Shown here: positions 37,601-46,899 of the stretch, piece by piece
Layout: the number at the start of each line of letters is the position of its first letter
How positions within the stretch are numbered: position 1 is the first letter of the stretch
DNA from: Ancylostoma caninum
Taxonomy: Eukaryota; Nematoda; Chromadorea; Rhabditida; Ancylostomatidae
Assembly (NCBI GenBank): GCA_037903475.1
Contig: JBAJFG010000086.1
Coordinates: 620,001 to 684,000 of the forward strand
Direction: 5' to 3'
Length of the DNA stretch: 64,000 bases
Made by a program: the position numbers and the translations under genes
The notes under the pieces: generated by a model
The model's database searches: none
What the model was told of the DNA's origin: nothing
Seen by the model: the letters and a program-made list of their open reading frames with translations, nothing else

Positions 37601-38272
37601 TCAGAAAATATCCACTAGCAACGTGCGCTCACCATTCGAAAATTTGCTTGGCGCAGAATATGTTAATGGAAGGATCCAGCAATAATCCGACAATATGCAC
37701 AATGCAGGATTTTGTTCCAGCAGTTCTGAAGGGGGAGGGGGGGGGGGGCTAGTGGGCAGCAAAAGTCCAATAAGGCGACAATATCCACAATAGCGAACAC
37801 AATGCTGGAGAAAGGAAGTTCAGTGAAGGTGCCAAGAAGACATCTGAAGAGCTAAAATTGACTTGCGTGTCAGTTTTTAGCGCTAAGTACTGCTCATTTA
37901 TTCAAATCGCGCTGAATTTATGGTAGATCCGAGATGCCTGGATAATTCTGCAAATATCTAATTCGACAGATATCCACGGAGAATTTTTTTCGCTTTGAAG
38001 GCTCGATATTTATTCAATTTTAATGTTGATTCTAATTTTCCTCTTAATTTTTTATTTCATGTTTTGTTCGGTAATGAAATCCCTGTGCTATATTTACCAG
38101 AACTATTTTACAGGTCGTGGCAATGTGTACAGTAGGCGTCTTTTACTTTGTATATTGGGAGTGTCGCCATTTTTTGAATTTGGATGAGGTCCCATCCGTT
38201 ATCATATATGAAACACTTACTTTATTTTATTACAACGCCGAATTCGCTCCGTATTTTCTTCTCAACAAGTAG
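28607..38272 (+). CDS. nematode seven-transmembrane receptor, six exons
   Basis: Exons 28607-28726, 28792-28938, 33547-33678, 33735-33871, 33954-34083 and 38114-38272 join in phase to give 274 residues with seven hydrophobic helices: LLICIVSFAAQLMII, YTVLRWMSVLAVQLYF, ITSFLTDTILGVTLILHRV, HLLAILIFHVALFGLML, MVGVTALTAYSTICIFLFL, VVAMCTVGVFYFVYW and the VIIYETLTLFYY-APYFLL segment. HRVAYTLYPHK after helix 3 stands where DRY lies in rhodopsin-type receptors. Short loops, size and layout fit the nematode-specific chemoreceptor (Sr) families; I cannot name the family. It would sit in the membrane of sensory neurons if the analogy holds. The first ATG (28607) follows ATATTTAG, a possible trans-splice acceptor. 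The last exon ends AACAAGTAGGT: TAG can be the stop, or GTAGGT a donor to a further tail exon. Introns 2 and 5 exceed 4 kb and are full of transposons. Confidence 0.7.
29099..29397 (+). CDS. open frame inside intron 2 of the receptor gene
   Basis: The frame stays open for about 98 codons and has balanced composition (AIASGEARNSISTALVIDWE, then FNVFWCRWNLP). It could be an additional exon, part of a gene nested in the intron, or a decayed element. It is not needed to complete the seven helices, and no clean in-phase splice pair was found, so I leave it out of the receptor model. Confidence 0.2.
29816..30070 (-). mobile_element. truncated Helitron copy
   Basis: The right side ends TTTTATATATACAGA, which is the inverse of the Helitron 5' terminus TCTGTATATATAAAA seen in the two intact copies. 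The interior keeps two ATCGATAAAATCGAT-type repeat units and the CATATTCGTGTTCAGCGTAT block. The 3' hairpin and CTAG end are absent, and the flank is not the canonical A/T pair, so it is a fragment. Confidence 0.7.
30500..30938 (+). pseudogene. mariner 3' remnant with right TIR
   Basis: The C-terminal mariner transposase is visible: ETLGALGWDVAPSAAYSHYR (ordinary mariner: LGW...PYSPDLAPSDYHLF), DDHLLRSMSHVLSEQSF and KKWVRE, then a degraded tail. About 100 bp later comes GCGGAAACTTTTTCACATAC followed by CTAA and TA, the right terminal repeat. The same terminal sequence starts at 38889, so two members of this family exist in the window. The N-terminal two thirds are missing. Confidence 0.75.
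31661..31940. mobile_element. hAT-type MITE with 8-bp target duplication
   Basis: The 280-bp element starts CAGTGGCGGAGGCAGGGGCG and ends with the inverse of CAGTGGCGTACGCAG. It is flanked by CTGTCGAT and CTGTCTAT, an 8-bp target duplication with one mismatch. The CAGTGGCG ends and 8-bp duplication are diagnostic of hAT transposons. The interior is a G-run, an AT-rich centre and C-rich sequence, with no coding capacity. Confidence 0.85.
32767..33019. mobile_element. foldback MITE, copy 1
   Basis: Arms of about 110 bp form a near-perfect hairpin, starting CTCTGATAACTGTGCAGCAC and ending in the inverse, with a short loop near 32885-32905. The arms include GAACGCAGCCCGAACGGCG and GCAGCAACGGTT. 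The flanks are TA on the left and CA on the right, consistent with a mutated TA target duplication. Copy 2 is at 50175-50434. Confidence 0.8.
35288..35995 (-). mobile_element. non-autonomous Helitron, intact ends
   Basis: Read on the minus strand, the element starts TCTGTATATATAAAAG after an A and ends with the hairpin CCCGAGCGGAGCCGGGT, a short linker and CTAG before a T. Insertion between A and T, a 5' TC and a 3' hairpin plus CTAG are the defining Helitron features. The interior holds three or more copies of a unit of about 105-115 bp (CAGCGTATTGAGGAACCCCA... AAAATCGATAAAATC). It has no Rep/helicase. The 192-codon frame at 35614-36192 is a by-product of this repeat. Confidence 0.85.
36096..36198. 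mobile_element. short MITE with TCGGAGTCCGATCC ends, copy 1
   Basis: A 103-bp sequence has terminal inverted repeats (TATAGTGCATCGGAGTCCGA at the left, the imperfect inverse at the right) and internal CGGATA/TATCCG pairs. The related copy 2 is at 61645-61761. Confidence 0.65.
37477..37540. repeat. two identical 19-bp imperfect palindromes
   Basis: TGATGCACATGGTGCATCA occurs at 37477-37495 and 37522-37540, 45 bp start to start. Each has 8-bp arms around a 3-bp centre. They lie in intron 5 of the receptor gene. They could be a paired binding site for a dimeric factor or a decayed repeat. Confidence 0.7.
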
Positions 38273-38505
38273 GTTTCAAGCACTTTTTACTGCTTCCGGA
38301 AATATGCTCAATCGACGGTTATTCCATGAAAATGCGGAAAAGGAGTGAAGGGAAAACTATCTGGCGATATAGGATGATCCTTCTCTCCTCGCCTGATCTG
38401 GGACTCATCAAATATTAGCAAGGAAAACCAAAAATAATTTACGTAGATGGTCAGCCTTTAGAATGGATAATCTTAGTAGATATGAGACGTGAAAATTGGC
38501 CTGAA

Positions 38506-38602
38506 TGCATCATTGAGATTACCCAGGGTAAGTGGGTGAGCAGCACACAAGCTTGCCCGTCACAAACTCACGGGCGCTTTACCCTCGGTAATCTCAGTGA
38601 TC
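38506..38602. mobile_element. GGGTAA-family MITE
   Basis: The left end ATGCATCATTGAGATTACCC and the right end ACCCTCGGTAATCTCAGTGA are inverse copies. It is adjacent to a second member that starts 24 bp downstream. Confidence 0.65.
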
Positions 38603-38626
38603 TAAGTATTTGACGACTGGGGCCGC

Positions 38627-38724
38627 ATGCATCATTGAGATTACCCAGGGTAAACGTGTTAACACCACACAAATTTACCCATCTTTACGCGACACAATTA
38701 CCCTGGGTAACCTCGATGATGCAT
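38627..38724. mobile_element. GGGTAA-family MITE, best-preserved copy
   Basis: ATGCATCATTGAGATTACCC followed by AGGGTAA at the left and the inverse at the right (CCTGGGTAACCTCGATGATG then CAT) give terminal repeats of about 27 bp with two mismatches. Confidence 0.7.
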
Positions 38725-38888
38725 CCAGGCTCTGGTTGCATTTGATTGTGCTTTCATGAGTCCCAGCCCTGGTGGAAAGCCAAGAAAGTAGGGAAAATGG
38801 GACATCATTGGAGTTCTACAGCAATTTGAAAGAAATAAAAAAGTCTCAGTTCTAAAAAGGACCCTTACAAAAGATTACAGTCTATTTA

Positions 38889-38920
38889 TTAGGTTGTAAC
38901 ATAAGTTTCCGCTGTTTTTG
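38889..38920 (+). mobile_element. solo mariner terminal repeat
   Basis: TTAGGTTGTAACATAAGTTT followed by CCGCTG starts after TA and matches the inverse of the right end of the mariner remnant at 30500-30938. No transposase follows, so only the end survives. Confidence 0.55.
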
Positions 38921-40559
38921 CATAGGGATTTCTGAAGACCTCTAACAAATGATCAGCGATTAGATTTCGCACATATCTATTAACCGTTCCCAAGCACATG
39001 ACCTTACGAACATTCAGCAATGTGAAACTGATTTTTGCATCCTATTTTGAAAATTTGATTAATTTCAGAATGAATCCTTTAAAAATGCAAAATCGGGGAC
39101 TGCAGGTGCACGAATAATTATTGGACCACAACGTTGTGTGAGGCTAACCAAATTTGTATGTAGTAATCTGGGGACAATTCTCATCCTCCCCGATACTCCC
39201 CCTCGCCTTTTTATGGTCGAGCGATCTCGAGCACGAACACTGAACTTCGTAATCCAAAATTTTGATTTCGCCGTTTTTCTCTTGGAAGATGAGGCGAATT
39301 GAAGTGGGAATTCCTCCAGTACAACTAGGAACACCAACTATTTGCTGGCACTAATTGGTAGATTTCTAAAGCAAGATCCGAGCGCTCACTGGAAATCACA
39401 CCATTTTGCACTACTGCAGTACGAGTACTTTTTTTGAAGGCCAAACTCTCTGGAAGCGAGAAGAGCTCACAGGGAAGTTGTAAACTGCGCATTATGTAGG
39501 GCAAATGTTACTGTACTAGATCGCCAGTTGCCCACATGTCAAAGTGAGTGACCTGCAGCGATACCCGACCCCATTCTTTGCCTCGTAGTCCATGGAATTC
39601 TAAAGCAGCGGAGTCCAGGCCCTACTGTAAAAGTAGCAGAAGACTAGCGACTACTGTAGTTCAGCCTCGATTGATCTCACTCCTGTTTGGATTTTTACAA
39701 AGAACACCCTATTTTGCCCTGTAGTATAAAAAGCGGAAACTTACGTTGCAATCTGATATTGTTCTCGCTCAGCGTAGTAATATCCTTTTCTTCTTGTAAT
39801 TACCTCGTAATCACATCGCAGCCAATGTCGCGGACAATGGGGATTCAATTCTAGAACTGGCTGCAAAGAACACTCTATTTTGCCTATAATATAAGCCTGC
39901 CCTATCTTATGAGCGACACTTTATGACTTTACGTTTTCAGAACGTTCCGGAGCGAATGTCTCAGGTTTCTTCCAGACTCGAGGAAGAAGCTGCCGACGGT
40001 CTCCGTAGCCACTCGTACAGTAATACCCAACAAGACTAGGAAGGCACAGGAGTCCATATAGCAAAATTCTCTGCAGCGTATCGTGATGTATCAAGTAAAG
40101 GATAAAAGAATATATTTTCCGGAATTTTCGAATGCCTTGCATTGATACCATTTCCGTAGCTTCTGCTTGGTATCTATAATATATTTCAGTATGTCATTCT
40201 TTGATCATTTGATTGTTTAGCACCACATATTATGAAGTATGGAAACGCTAGCTTTAGAGTGATTCATTAAAAATCTACCTGGATCTTTTTTCCTTTGAAA
40301 TTTCAGTTTCCCCTGTTATCCACCTATAGTTGAACGAATCAATTCATATATGGTTGTCTTTTCTTAAACTTCTACTGCATTCAACATTTCCATTGCTTGA
40401 TAACTGGATTAACGTGAATATACATGGTTCAAATCGCTAGATACTGGAGACTGAGCACCAAGAATAAGAAAACACATTATTCGTGCTTCACGTTGCGGAA
40501 TAGAAGTTACAGCTAAACGGTAACACCAGATAGGGAGCACTTGGACCTACCCAAAGCAA
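38921..40559. other. no confident feature
   Basis: Unassigned DNA. A possible tail exon of the receptor gene could begin at 39069 after AATTTCAG (AATGAATCC), since it would continue the frame opened by the GTAGGT donor at 38270, but it ends after about 16 codons and is weakly supported. Confidence 0.3.
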
Positions 40560-41130
40560 GATTTGCATGGAAGTTTGATTTCATGAACAGATCCACATCA
40601 CAGTAGCTTTTCAAAGCCCTCCAAATCAAAAATGCAGCGGTGATTATTAATGCTTACAAAGCATGTTGGACCAATAATGGAGTACGGAACCACTATGTAT
40701 ATGTAATCCTTACAAGAAATGCTTGATTAGCATGATTGAAAAAATCAAAACAATTCCACAAGAAAGCTCATAATTAGAACTGTGAGTTCCTCAAATTTCT
40801 CATGTCAAAAAATGCCACCACCTGACAATAGGAACAAATTGTACCGCTTACAGTCACCGCATAAAAGGAGAAGACGAAATGATCTTCTCATGATGTATGA
40901 AACCTACATGATCTCTGTGGATTAAAAACTTCTGATTTTTTCGTTCTGCGTAAGTCCATCACAATAGGTAGAACATTAAAGCAACATATATCTGAGGCGA
41001 AAACAGTAATACGACAGAATTTCTTTTCTCTTAGGGCGCTCTCTGGATATTTGAAGTTCAGCAAAAACAAAGTGCCTGTAAACTTTCTCTATACAAAAAG
41101 GCGGTTGGCGAGTACCTGGACATCTAACTC
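40560..41130 (+). pseudogene. non-LTR retrotransposon reverse-transcriptase tail, decayed
   Basis: In shifting plus-strand frames the sequence reads LFKALQIKNAAVIINAYK, MEYGTTMY, NPYKKCLISMIEKIK and KLIIRT, the region just after the polymerase domain of L1/RTE-type ORF2 (the 'EYGTTVYNP ... IESVQ ... FTRKL' motif). Stops and frameshifts occur every few dozen bases. Neither the catalytic YxDD box nor an endonuclease is present. It is an old 5'-truncated copy. Confidence 0.6.
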
Positions 41131-41427
41131 AAACATATGAGATATATGAGGTTTTACTGTCCACCATATTGTAGTGTTTGCACTTAAATTGACTGTCAAC
41201 TTTTCGGGATTTCGGTTAGAACTCGTATTAGTCGTTGGTTAGAGAAGACACTTCCTCTGGGAGAATTGGCTACAAGTGACATTGCTACGTTTATGGAGTG
41301 GGAGACTGACTCAGTGCAGCTGCAGATAAAGAAGTTGGTCCGTGCACAAAGAACCCGAAAAGACTCTTCATCGAGTCAGAATCCTTGTTATTAGAGTGAG
41401 TCATAGACTCTGAAAATGCAGGAATTA

Positions 41428-42664
41428 CAGTCCGGTCCGGCAGCCACTGCAAATGGGCGCCGGCGGGCGCCGGATGCCGCCACCCTCCGGCGCCCCGGTA
41501 TTAATGAGCTATAAATCACTCGAGCTTGGAGAAAGCGAAGAAAAATACAATTTTAGTCCATAGTAGACAGGTAGATAAGCCTAACCCTATGCTTAAAAAT
41601 GGGTTTAAGGCTTAGGCTTAGGCTTCACAGGAGTGGTCCCACCCAACACCCTTTTCACCTAAATTTCTAAGATAAACTACGACAAGTGTAAGTGTAAGTA
41701 AGATTGGACACTATTTGTATGTTGCATCGCGTACGCACATAGCTCAGTAGGTTGAGCGAATGATCGACGTTGTGGTGGTTAGGGGATCGAATCCTGCATT
41801 GTGCCTTCGTTTTGCAAATACATATAGTATGCTACCTACGACTGCTGCAGTTATCTAACACACTCCAACATAAAAAGTAGCCCGGATGGTCTGTCCCTAT
41901 CGCTGGTTCCACTCCGTTGGGGATCCAGAGTTAAGTATCGCAGTGTTTGGGGTTCACTGCTTGGAACGTCCCCCGTGATCTCCTTCGGGTAGTCCAGGAA
42001 GGCATCCGGCAACGTTTTGCATAAATTTCGAAGATAAACTACGATAAGTGTAAGTGTAAGTAATAGTGGGAAACTCTTTCGAAGATAAACTACGATAAGT
42101 GTAAGTGTAAGTTATAGTAATAGTGTAGGTAATAGTGAAAAACCACTTTTTCAAAGTTGAGGGAAACAGGGAGAGAGTAACTTCGCCGTGAAGGACTGCT
42201 CCACGAAAGACAAATGAGAGCGGTAGAACTACTTCGCAATGGATATGGAACAATTTATACGGATTTCAATTATTTCTGAAGATCCCGAATTGAATGAGCT
42301 TTATTATTCAGATGGGATAAATGGAGTACTGTGTCCATCTATAGAAGAATAACGGCCATTTTTGTATTCGCGAAGCAGTGTACTATAGCAGAAAATGGGA
42401 GAGTTGGCTCCGCTTATTGTGTACTCAGAAATCTTTCCCCATGAAAATCACAAAAATGAAAAAACGTGAAAGTTGTGAAAATGGTCCCTTGCTTCATAGC
42501 CTTAACATATCCACTGCACTCTGTCTACTATGGACTAAAATTGTATTTTTCTTCGCTTTCTCCCAAGCTCGAGTGATTTATAGCTCATTAATACAGGGGC
42601 GCCGGAGGGTGGCGGCGGCCTGCGCCCGCCGGCGCCCATTTGCAGTGGCTGCCGGACCCGATTG
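41428..42664. mobile_element. long-TIR composite element, copy 2 (inverted)
   Basis: Second copy of the element at 4834-6039, in the opposite orientation, again flanked by TA. Its ends begin CAGTCCGGTCCGGCAGCC and, on the other strand, CAATCGGGTCCGGCAGCC. It differs from copy 1 by a duplicated TTATCGTAGTTTATCTT block (three instead of two) and by loss of about 30 bp from the Cys-type tRNA-like module. One tRNA-like module (41735-41805) and TTAGGCTTAGGC (41612-41623) are intact. It has no transposase. Confidence 0.8.
41735..41805 (+). repeat. tRNA-like module in composite element copy 2
   Basis: The A box TAGCTCAGTAGG (41740-41751), the B-box-like GGATCGAATCC (41784-41794) and five acceptor pairs GCACA/TGTGC are retained. 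Relative to copy 1, a change in the first acceptor strand (GCACA for GCGCA) improves pairing with TGTGC. The anticodon arm is not canonical, so it is not expected to work in translation. Confidence 0.5.
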
Positions 42665-42807
42665 TATGCCTCGGAATTAAAGCATGGATACAGACCAGAG
42701 ATAACGACGTGGGAGTCGTTATGCAATTATTAGATTACTTGTATTGTACTACTAATACTTGTAATATTCAAACCTGTACATTGTACTCACATGGACTTGC
42801 CATGTAA

Positions 42808-43648
42808 TCTGTATATATAAAAGTCAAAGTTTGTGTGTGTGTGTGTTTGTTTGTATGTTTGTATGTTTGTATGTTCGGAATAGAAATCGCGGAGGTTGAA
42901 CCGATCCGGACGAAATTTTGCAGGCTGCCCCTGCAGGGGACGGCGGAGGTCATAGGCTACTTTCCTCCCGGGACTATCGATTGGGTTATCGATTATATCG
43001 ATTTTATTGATTTTTCTGCTTTTCTTGACCAGGGACTAGCGAGAACATGCCTGCTGGGGTACCTCAATGCGCTGAACACGAATACTACAACCATTTTGCG
43101 CGAAATATTGATTTATTGATTTTATTGATTTTTCGCTATTCTTGATCATGGGGTGGTAAGAACATGTCTACTGGGGTTCCTCAATACGCTGAATAAGAAT
43201 GAAGACCATTTTGCAGGAAATATTGATTTATTGATTTTATCGATTTTCCCCATTTTCGCTCGGGGACGGACAACGACATGTCTTCTTGGGTTTCTCAATA
43301 CGCTGAATAGGAATATGACAAACATTTCGCATCGGATCTTCGATTTTATTGATTTTTGGCTCTTCTGCCCAATGGAGCGGTGAAGACATCTCTCCTGGGG
43401 TTCCTCGATATGCTGAGTATGAATATGACAGCCACTTTGTACGAATACGTCAATTCAATGTCACCGAAATAGCTTTGCTTACTTTTCGCCCACAAGTCGA
43501 TGGAGAAGGGTCACTTGGGCTTCGCTAACATGCCGATCACCAAAATTATGGAGATTTTAATGAATTTGTCGATGATAGTAATTGGCCTCAGCAGTATGAT
43601 GTAGCCAAGGTAATAAAACACCCGAGCGAAGCCGGGTACGGCAGCTAG
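42808..43648 (+). mobile_element. non-autonomous Helitron, intact ends
   Basis: It starts TCTGTATATATAAAAGTC after an A, contains GTGTGTTTGTTTGTATG-type sequence, and ends CACCCGAGCGAAGCCGGGT, a short linker and CTAG before a T. Between these are four to five diverged copies of a unit of about 110 bp (TTGCGCGAAATATTGATTTA ... GGGGTTCCTCAATACGCTGA). No Rep/helicase is encoded. It lies 142 bp from the composite element copy 2. Confidence 0.85.
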
Positions 43649-44946
43649 TAAATGTAATAAAATAAAGATAATCGCAGCGATGACGTATGGTAATATTCCA
43701 TTGCTTTTCAGTGCATCTGCTTTAACTACTCCTAACTCAATTCCTTTCAAATCGCTTCTCAGCTATGGATTTTCAGTATGAATCATTTGTATAGGAATCC
43801 CTTCCCTGACATGGCCGAGTTACAGTAACAGCCACAGTTCGTCTGTTAATTAGTTACAGTTCTAGACACAGCGTAATTTATGTGTAGCAATATATAAAAT
43901 ATCATCTCCCCAAGGTATCGAATTACGGCATCGTTATCAGTATATACTATACTTGGCACTGAATAAAAATCGAATAACTCGGTTCGCTTAATTGTTAATT
44001 GAGGATGACTAGATCCGAAGTATTCAAATGTTTGAAAACGAAACAAGTCTAAATGCCTTCTCACTATTCCTAGGGAATTGCATTGCTCCCTCTTTTTCTA
44101 ACATTCGCACTATAGGTTTAGTCAAATCTGAATTTCGGAACTCCGAACAAATCGATAGGTATCCAACAGGTTATTCGGTTCCAAGTATATCTACTTTATA
44201 CACTCCTCCTCACTGTGCGTTACTTGTTCATCCAGTGAATTTTCAACCATCTTAAAGAACCCAATAGGTGACCTACGTCTTATCTCAACGACTCATTCTA
44301 AAAACGACATCGTCCATCCACACTTTCTCACCCTGACACCTCTCCATGCAGCACTGGCGAGATAGCATAGGACAATGATCGCGTAGTCCATAGACAAATC
44401 GGATCCTCTAAGACGAAGATTTAACGGACTGTGCATTCCCATTCCTCAAACCTTAGCGCGGTTTTATAACTGCTTCGAGCATCCCGAGCTCACATTATCA
44501 GCTGAGGACGGGACGGGATCTCTTCTATTAGAAAAGTCACAGCACCTCAAATCATTTAGTATTGAGACGACTGAATCCGTAGTCGTCAATGGCAACTCTT
44601 AGAGGGAACTCCGAAAGGTGGACGGAACACCGAAAGGACGGAACTCCGATACGAAAGGTGCGGGATCCCCGCTCCTGCCATTTCGGAATCACTAACCGAG
44701 AAGTTTCTTATTCATTGTTATCTGTTCCGCTTCCTAACCGACAGCGTGTTCTATTTATTGCCACGTGATTTTGCACCTTTCTGTTCGGTGTGAATTCTTG
44801 AGTGACCTAAGACATTGTGGAACATTTTGCCTGATGTGCTTTTGAGTTACTTTCCTTCTGAAGATCTACTCACCGAATCACGCACCGCTTGCACTGCTAT
44901 CTAGCTTAAGCTGTCGTGTGTTGCACCGCAATCTTAATTAGCGCCC
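43649..44946. other. no confident feature
   Basis: Unassigned DNA; the short frames at 43846-44255 on both strands have no recognisable domain. Confidence 0.35.
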
Positions 44947-45411
44947 ATGTGGTTCCGTACGTTTTCTTCTTACAGCCAGGAAACTATTAAACCGCGCACG
45001 TATGGGCTCCCTGCGCCAGCGCTTGGGGGATGGGCGGATTTTCCCGTCCGTGCCGCGTCGACGCGCGGCCGCATCCCACGCAGCTCGTTTGGTCATTCGC
45101 CACAGTGCGCCAGGGGCTTCAGTTGGTCAGACAAGTCTCGTAGGGCTCGTCTAGTCTCCTCCACAACCGGGACGAGACGAAACTTTCAGAGCCGTCTACA
45201 GGCTCATGCACATCTCGGTTGCCACGTGGCAGTGAGGAAAAAAAAACAAGGTGCAGAAACACCTACGTTTGTCCTGCCCCATGTGTGCTTACAGCAACTT
45301 TCGCTGGTCCATGCACGCCTTCAACAACTTTTCCTGCTCCATCTGCGGCTACCTGCTAGAAGTCTGCATCGGCTGAAAGTGGGCGGGTTCATCGGAGCTC
45401 CGAACACCTGA
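44947..45411 (+). other. GC-rich 154-codon open frame, probably not a conventional gene
   Basis: The frame stays open for 154 codons because the segment is GC-rich (GCGTCGACGCGCGGCCGC near 45056), unlike its AT-rich surroundings. The product is Arg/Ser/Pro-rich and low in complexity, with no domain. The minus strand overlaps it with an exon-like frame at 45353-45637. The composition suggests an inserted repeat. I would not count it as a gene without a transcript. Confidence 0.25.
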
Positions 45412-45637
45412 TTGCCTGAGAATGACCCGCAGATGGGCTCCAATGTAGAAATCAGAGTTTCATTCTCCCATACGGATCTCGGCAGTGGGTGATTGAATGG
45501 AGAAGGAATAGAAGATGAGCTGGAATGATAGTAGGATGGTCCGCTTGAAATCACTTTCTGCGATTGGACTGCCAAAACCACCAACGAGCCATGATTCTGA
45601 AGATGAGCTTTGACGTAATGGATAAGGCTCGTTCGGT
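45353..45637 (-). CDS. candidate exon, possibly C2H2-zinc-finger related
   Basis: Between the acceptor CACACATAG and the donor G|GTAGCC the minus strand is open for 94 codons. It starts RTSLIHYVKAHLQNHGSL, the spacing of Leu and His seen in the helix half of a C2H2 finger, then becomes Ser/Pro-rich (HSSSSSIPSPFNHPLP) with a late Cys. The Cys pair of the finger would lie in the preceding exon, which I could not place. A competing plus-strand frame overlaps its end. Confidence 0.3.
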
Positions 45638-46056
45638 CTATGTGTGCACATTAATCGAATACTATTACATTTGACCTTTTTTGTGGGATATTCCTAGGAT
45701 GCTGAGTTTCTCTCAGGCAGTGCTGCATCGTTTTTGTGATAGTGTTCATGGTAATCTCTCATCGGGAAAACTTTGTAGCGTTTTTGCGTAGATAATGAAG
45801 AGATAGGAGAATGCATGCAGGAGCTACGACGCAATCCTAACAGAAACCATCGTGGTGCTGTTATTTCATAAGAAAGACGTCGGTGCACTTAATACGGTAG
45901 TCTTTCTCTGAATTCACCTGAGTTGCTAATTGCTATCCGGAAAACGTAAGAATATGGTGGAAACTCGGATATAATTTGATCATCTGACCCGAAAAGTGGA
46001 ATGAGTTTTCCAGTTGTCCAGTTCCAAGTTGTCAGGAAGCGAACAAACATCTCCAT

Positions 46057-46356
46057 TTGAACGAGTCATCCAGGAAGTACAATCAACGGTTCTTTCTCAT
46101 TTACGGTAGCGGTGGTCGGCCAGAACGACAATTTATATTACAATTATTTGTCTGTATGAGAAGTGTAGTTGAGCTTAGAAAAAAAAACAAAGAGTGCAGA
46201 AGTAAAATACAGCAGAGTGAGAACATTTCTAAGAAAACAAATCCCAGATGTGCTCTTGAATTGGAAGATCTTTCGAGGAAAAAGATAGATGAGTACGTTT
46301 TCTTTAGTTTTCGAATGAATGAGAAACTCGTTTATGTTATCTCAAAAAAAGTGTAG
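46057..46356 (+). CDS. exon-like frame with coiled-coil character
   Basis: A 99-codon frame includes VELRKKNKECRSKIQQSEN and CALELEDLSRKKIDEY, Lys/Glu-rich with heptad-like spacing, which reads as real protein and not as AT-rich noise. It has no clear splice partners. A further plus frame at 46604-46870 (ELFHVELKEIHHLNVL...) may belong to the same locus. Function unknown. Confidence 0.25.
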   Translation: MNESSRKYNQRFFLIYGSGGRPERQFILQLFVCMRSVVELRKKNKECRSKIQQSENISKKTNPRCALELEDLSRKKIDEYVFFSFRMNEKLVYVISKKV

Positions 46357-46899
46357 CTGGGAAAAATCCACAGACTTTCAACGATAGCACTGACCGCCAA
46401 TATCAGTTGAAAATTAAATGAATTCCCTTTTTCCTGACTACCGCCTTATGGGTTACTGGGAGTGATCTCCTCGAATCATTCCAAGAAAGTCTGAATTTAT
46501 CAAATTTGTGATGCTGCGATGAACCCCACTCTGCATTCCATTTAATCCTTTGTAGACTTGATAAGTTGGGAGAACGGATATCGATGTCCTGCCTGAGCAG
46601 AACGTGTTGCTCATACCCCGTACGTGCTGCAATCCGCCGGTATCCCCGGGACGTGCTGCCGGTGAATTATTCCATGTTGAATTGAAGGAAATTCACCATC
46701 TTAATGTACTGCGCTCGTCAGCTGTATGTACTGTTCGGCGCAGGTCTAAGGGCTGGAGTTCGATTCGGGTGCGTAAAACACTCAAAACGCAAAATGCTAG
46801 CTATTCCATGAGCAATATCTTTACTACGAACTCACGGTGGTGTTACTGCCTGGGCTGTCCCCGAGAGTAGAACGTCGAACATCCAGCAATCTTCGCGCA

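Noticed and set aside
45720..45890. Upstream zinc-finger exon (minus strand, YKVFPMRDYHEHYHKN)
   Set aside because: The composition is suggestive but no donor site follows it, so it could not be joined to the exon at 45353-45637.
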